NCBI GenBank assembly: GCA_050330975.1
Contig: JBHJHK010000093.1
Span: 1-23,783, forward strand
Length of the DNA stretch: 23,783 nt
Reading direction: 5' to 3'
From: JBHJHK01 sp050330975
GTDB taxonomy: Bacteria; Pseudomonadota; Gammaproteobacteria; Competibacterales; Competibacteraceae
Part shown: positions 23,333 through 23,783 of the stretch, piece after piece
Layout of the letters: each line of letters starts with the position of its first letter
Position numbering within the stretch: the stretch's first letter is position 1
Program-made: the position numbers and the translations under genes
The notes under the pieces: model-generated
What the model saw: the letters and a program-made list of their open reading frames with translations, nothing else
Database searches by the model: none
Told to the model about the DNA's origin: nothing

Positions 23333-23783
23333 AGCCCGTGGCTCCACAGTCTGCAGCCAACAGGCGCCGAATGGCCGCCTGGAGGCGCTGGAGTTGGATG
23401 GGCTTGCTCATGACGGCGACGTTGTCGAGGCCGGTGCCGCCGACGAGGCGCTCGGCGGCACCGGTGACGATCAGCGCCGGCAGCGCGGCGTCCAAGCGCT
23501 GGCGCAATTGATAGATCGTGTCGAGGCCGCTGTGGGCGCCGGGAAGCAAATAGTCGGAGATGACCAACTGGGGCGTCGGCGCCACCTGGGCAGCGGCCAC
23601 GGCATCATCGCCACTGGTGAAGGTCTGCACCCGGTAGCCGTGACTCTTCAGGAGTAGGGACGTGGCTTCTAGGAGCTCGTGATCGTCCTCGATGAGCCAC
23701 AGCAGCCCCGGGGGGCGGTCGCCGGTGGTGACATGGGGGGAGCCGGGGGGGCCTGGGGGTCGGGCGCGATGGACGGCCCCGCC
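23331..23783 (-). CDS. C-terminal receiver domain of a two-component protein, cut by the window edge
   Basis: The reading frame is open from the window end to a TAA at 23331-23333, giving 150 residues. After a Pro/Gly-rich stretch of about 26 residues comes a receiver domain: LLWLIEDDHELL (acidic pair), FTSGDDAVAAA, LVISDYLLPG (phospho-Asp), ALIVTGAAE (Thr switch) and VMSKPI (conserved Lys). The low-complexity sequence before the receiver looks like a linker, so this is more likely the tail of a hybrid histidine kinase than a stand-alone regulator. An internal GTG at 23630 would remove the acidic pair and is not a credible start. Confidence 0.85.
   Translation of the reverse strand, partial: GGAVHRARPPGPPGSPHVTTGDRPPGLLWLIEDDHELLEATSLLLKSHGYRVQTFTSGDDAVAAAQVAPTPQLVISDYLLPGAHSGLDTIYQLRQRLDAALPALIVTGAAERLVGGTGLDNVAVMSKPIQLQRLQAAIRRLLAADCGATG

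Noticed and set aside
23085..23657. A 190-residue plus-strand gene across the intergenic region
   Set aside because: It runs through the tandem repeats and the terminator and then antisense to a clear receiver domain. Its sequence is low-complexity.

Overview
The window is GC-rich, densely coding bacterial chromosomal DNA. A ChpA/ChpC pair of the Pil-Chp (type IV pilus/twitching) chemosensory system points to a gammaproteobacterium or a close proteobacterial relative. I cannot name the genus. A single-chain (alpha2) glycyl-tRNA synthetase is unusual for that group, because most Gammaproteobacteria use the alpha2-beta2 enzyme. I see no tRNA, rRNA, CRISPR array, transposase or integrase.

Layout. 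(1) 2-5775, plus strand: chpA, a hybrid CheA-like histidine kinase with three canonical Hpt domains, overlaps chpC (CheW-like) by one base. (2) 11264-5842, minus strand: five consecutive genes with gaps of about 80-120 nt. In transcription order they are an unrecognised 165-aa protein, an outer-membrane-type lipoprotein, glycyl-tRNA synthetase, EgtB (ergothioneine sulfoxide synthase) and a membrane histidine kinase with a degenerate ATP-binding domain. (3) 11424-20735, plus strand: a tightly packed surface-polysaccharide export and modification operon. It holds a Wzm-type ABC permease, an overlooked 57-aa membrane protein, a Wzt-type ATPase with a C-terminal carbohydrate-binding extension, a DUF4214/coiled-coil/methyltransferase fusion, a methyltransferase with a beta-rich C-terminal domain, a GT4 glycosyltransferase, a second glycosyltransferase broken by an in-frame TAG, and a second DUF4214/methyltransferase fusion. 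(4) 20832-22106, plus strand: a 424-aa protein I do not recognise. (5) 23044-22103, minus strand: a ROK-family sugar kinase whose stop codon overlaps the convergent gene's stop. (6) 23045-23332: non-coding DNA with three 15-nt tandem repeats and a textbook intrinsic terminator oriented on the plus strand, although no plus-strand gene lies nearby. (7) 23331-23783, minus strand: a receiver domain cut by the window edge.

How the genes work together. The main system is region 3. In ABC-dependent O-antigen export, a terminal modification made by a coiled-coil chain-terminating enzyme (WbdD is the model) is recognised by the C-terminal domain of Wzt, and the coiled coil acts as a length ruler. Here a large coiled-coil methyltransferase is coupled directly to wzt through a TTGA overlap. 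Its coiled coil contains recent DNA-level repeats, so it is a candidate chain terminator and ruler of a different architecture. The repeats and the broken glycosyltransferase suggest that the surface glycan is variable or decaying. No sugar-nucleotide synthesis genes or initiating transferase are in the window.
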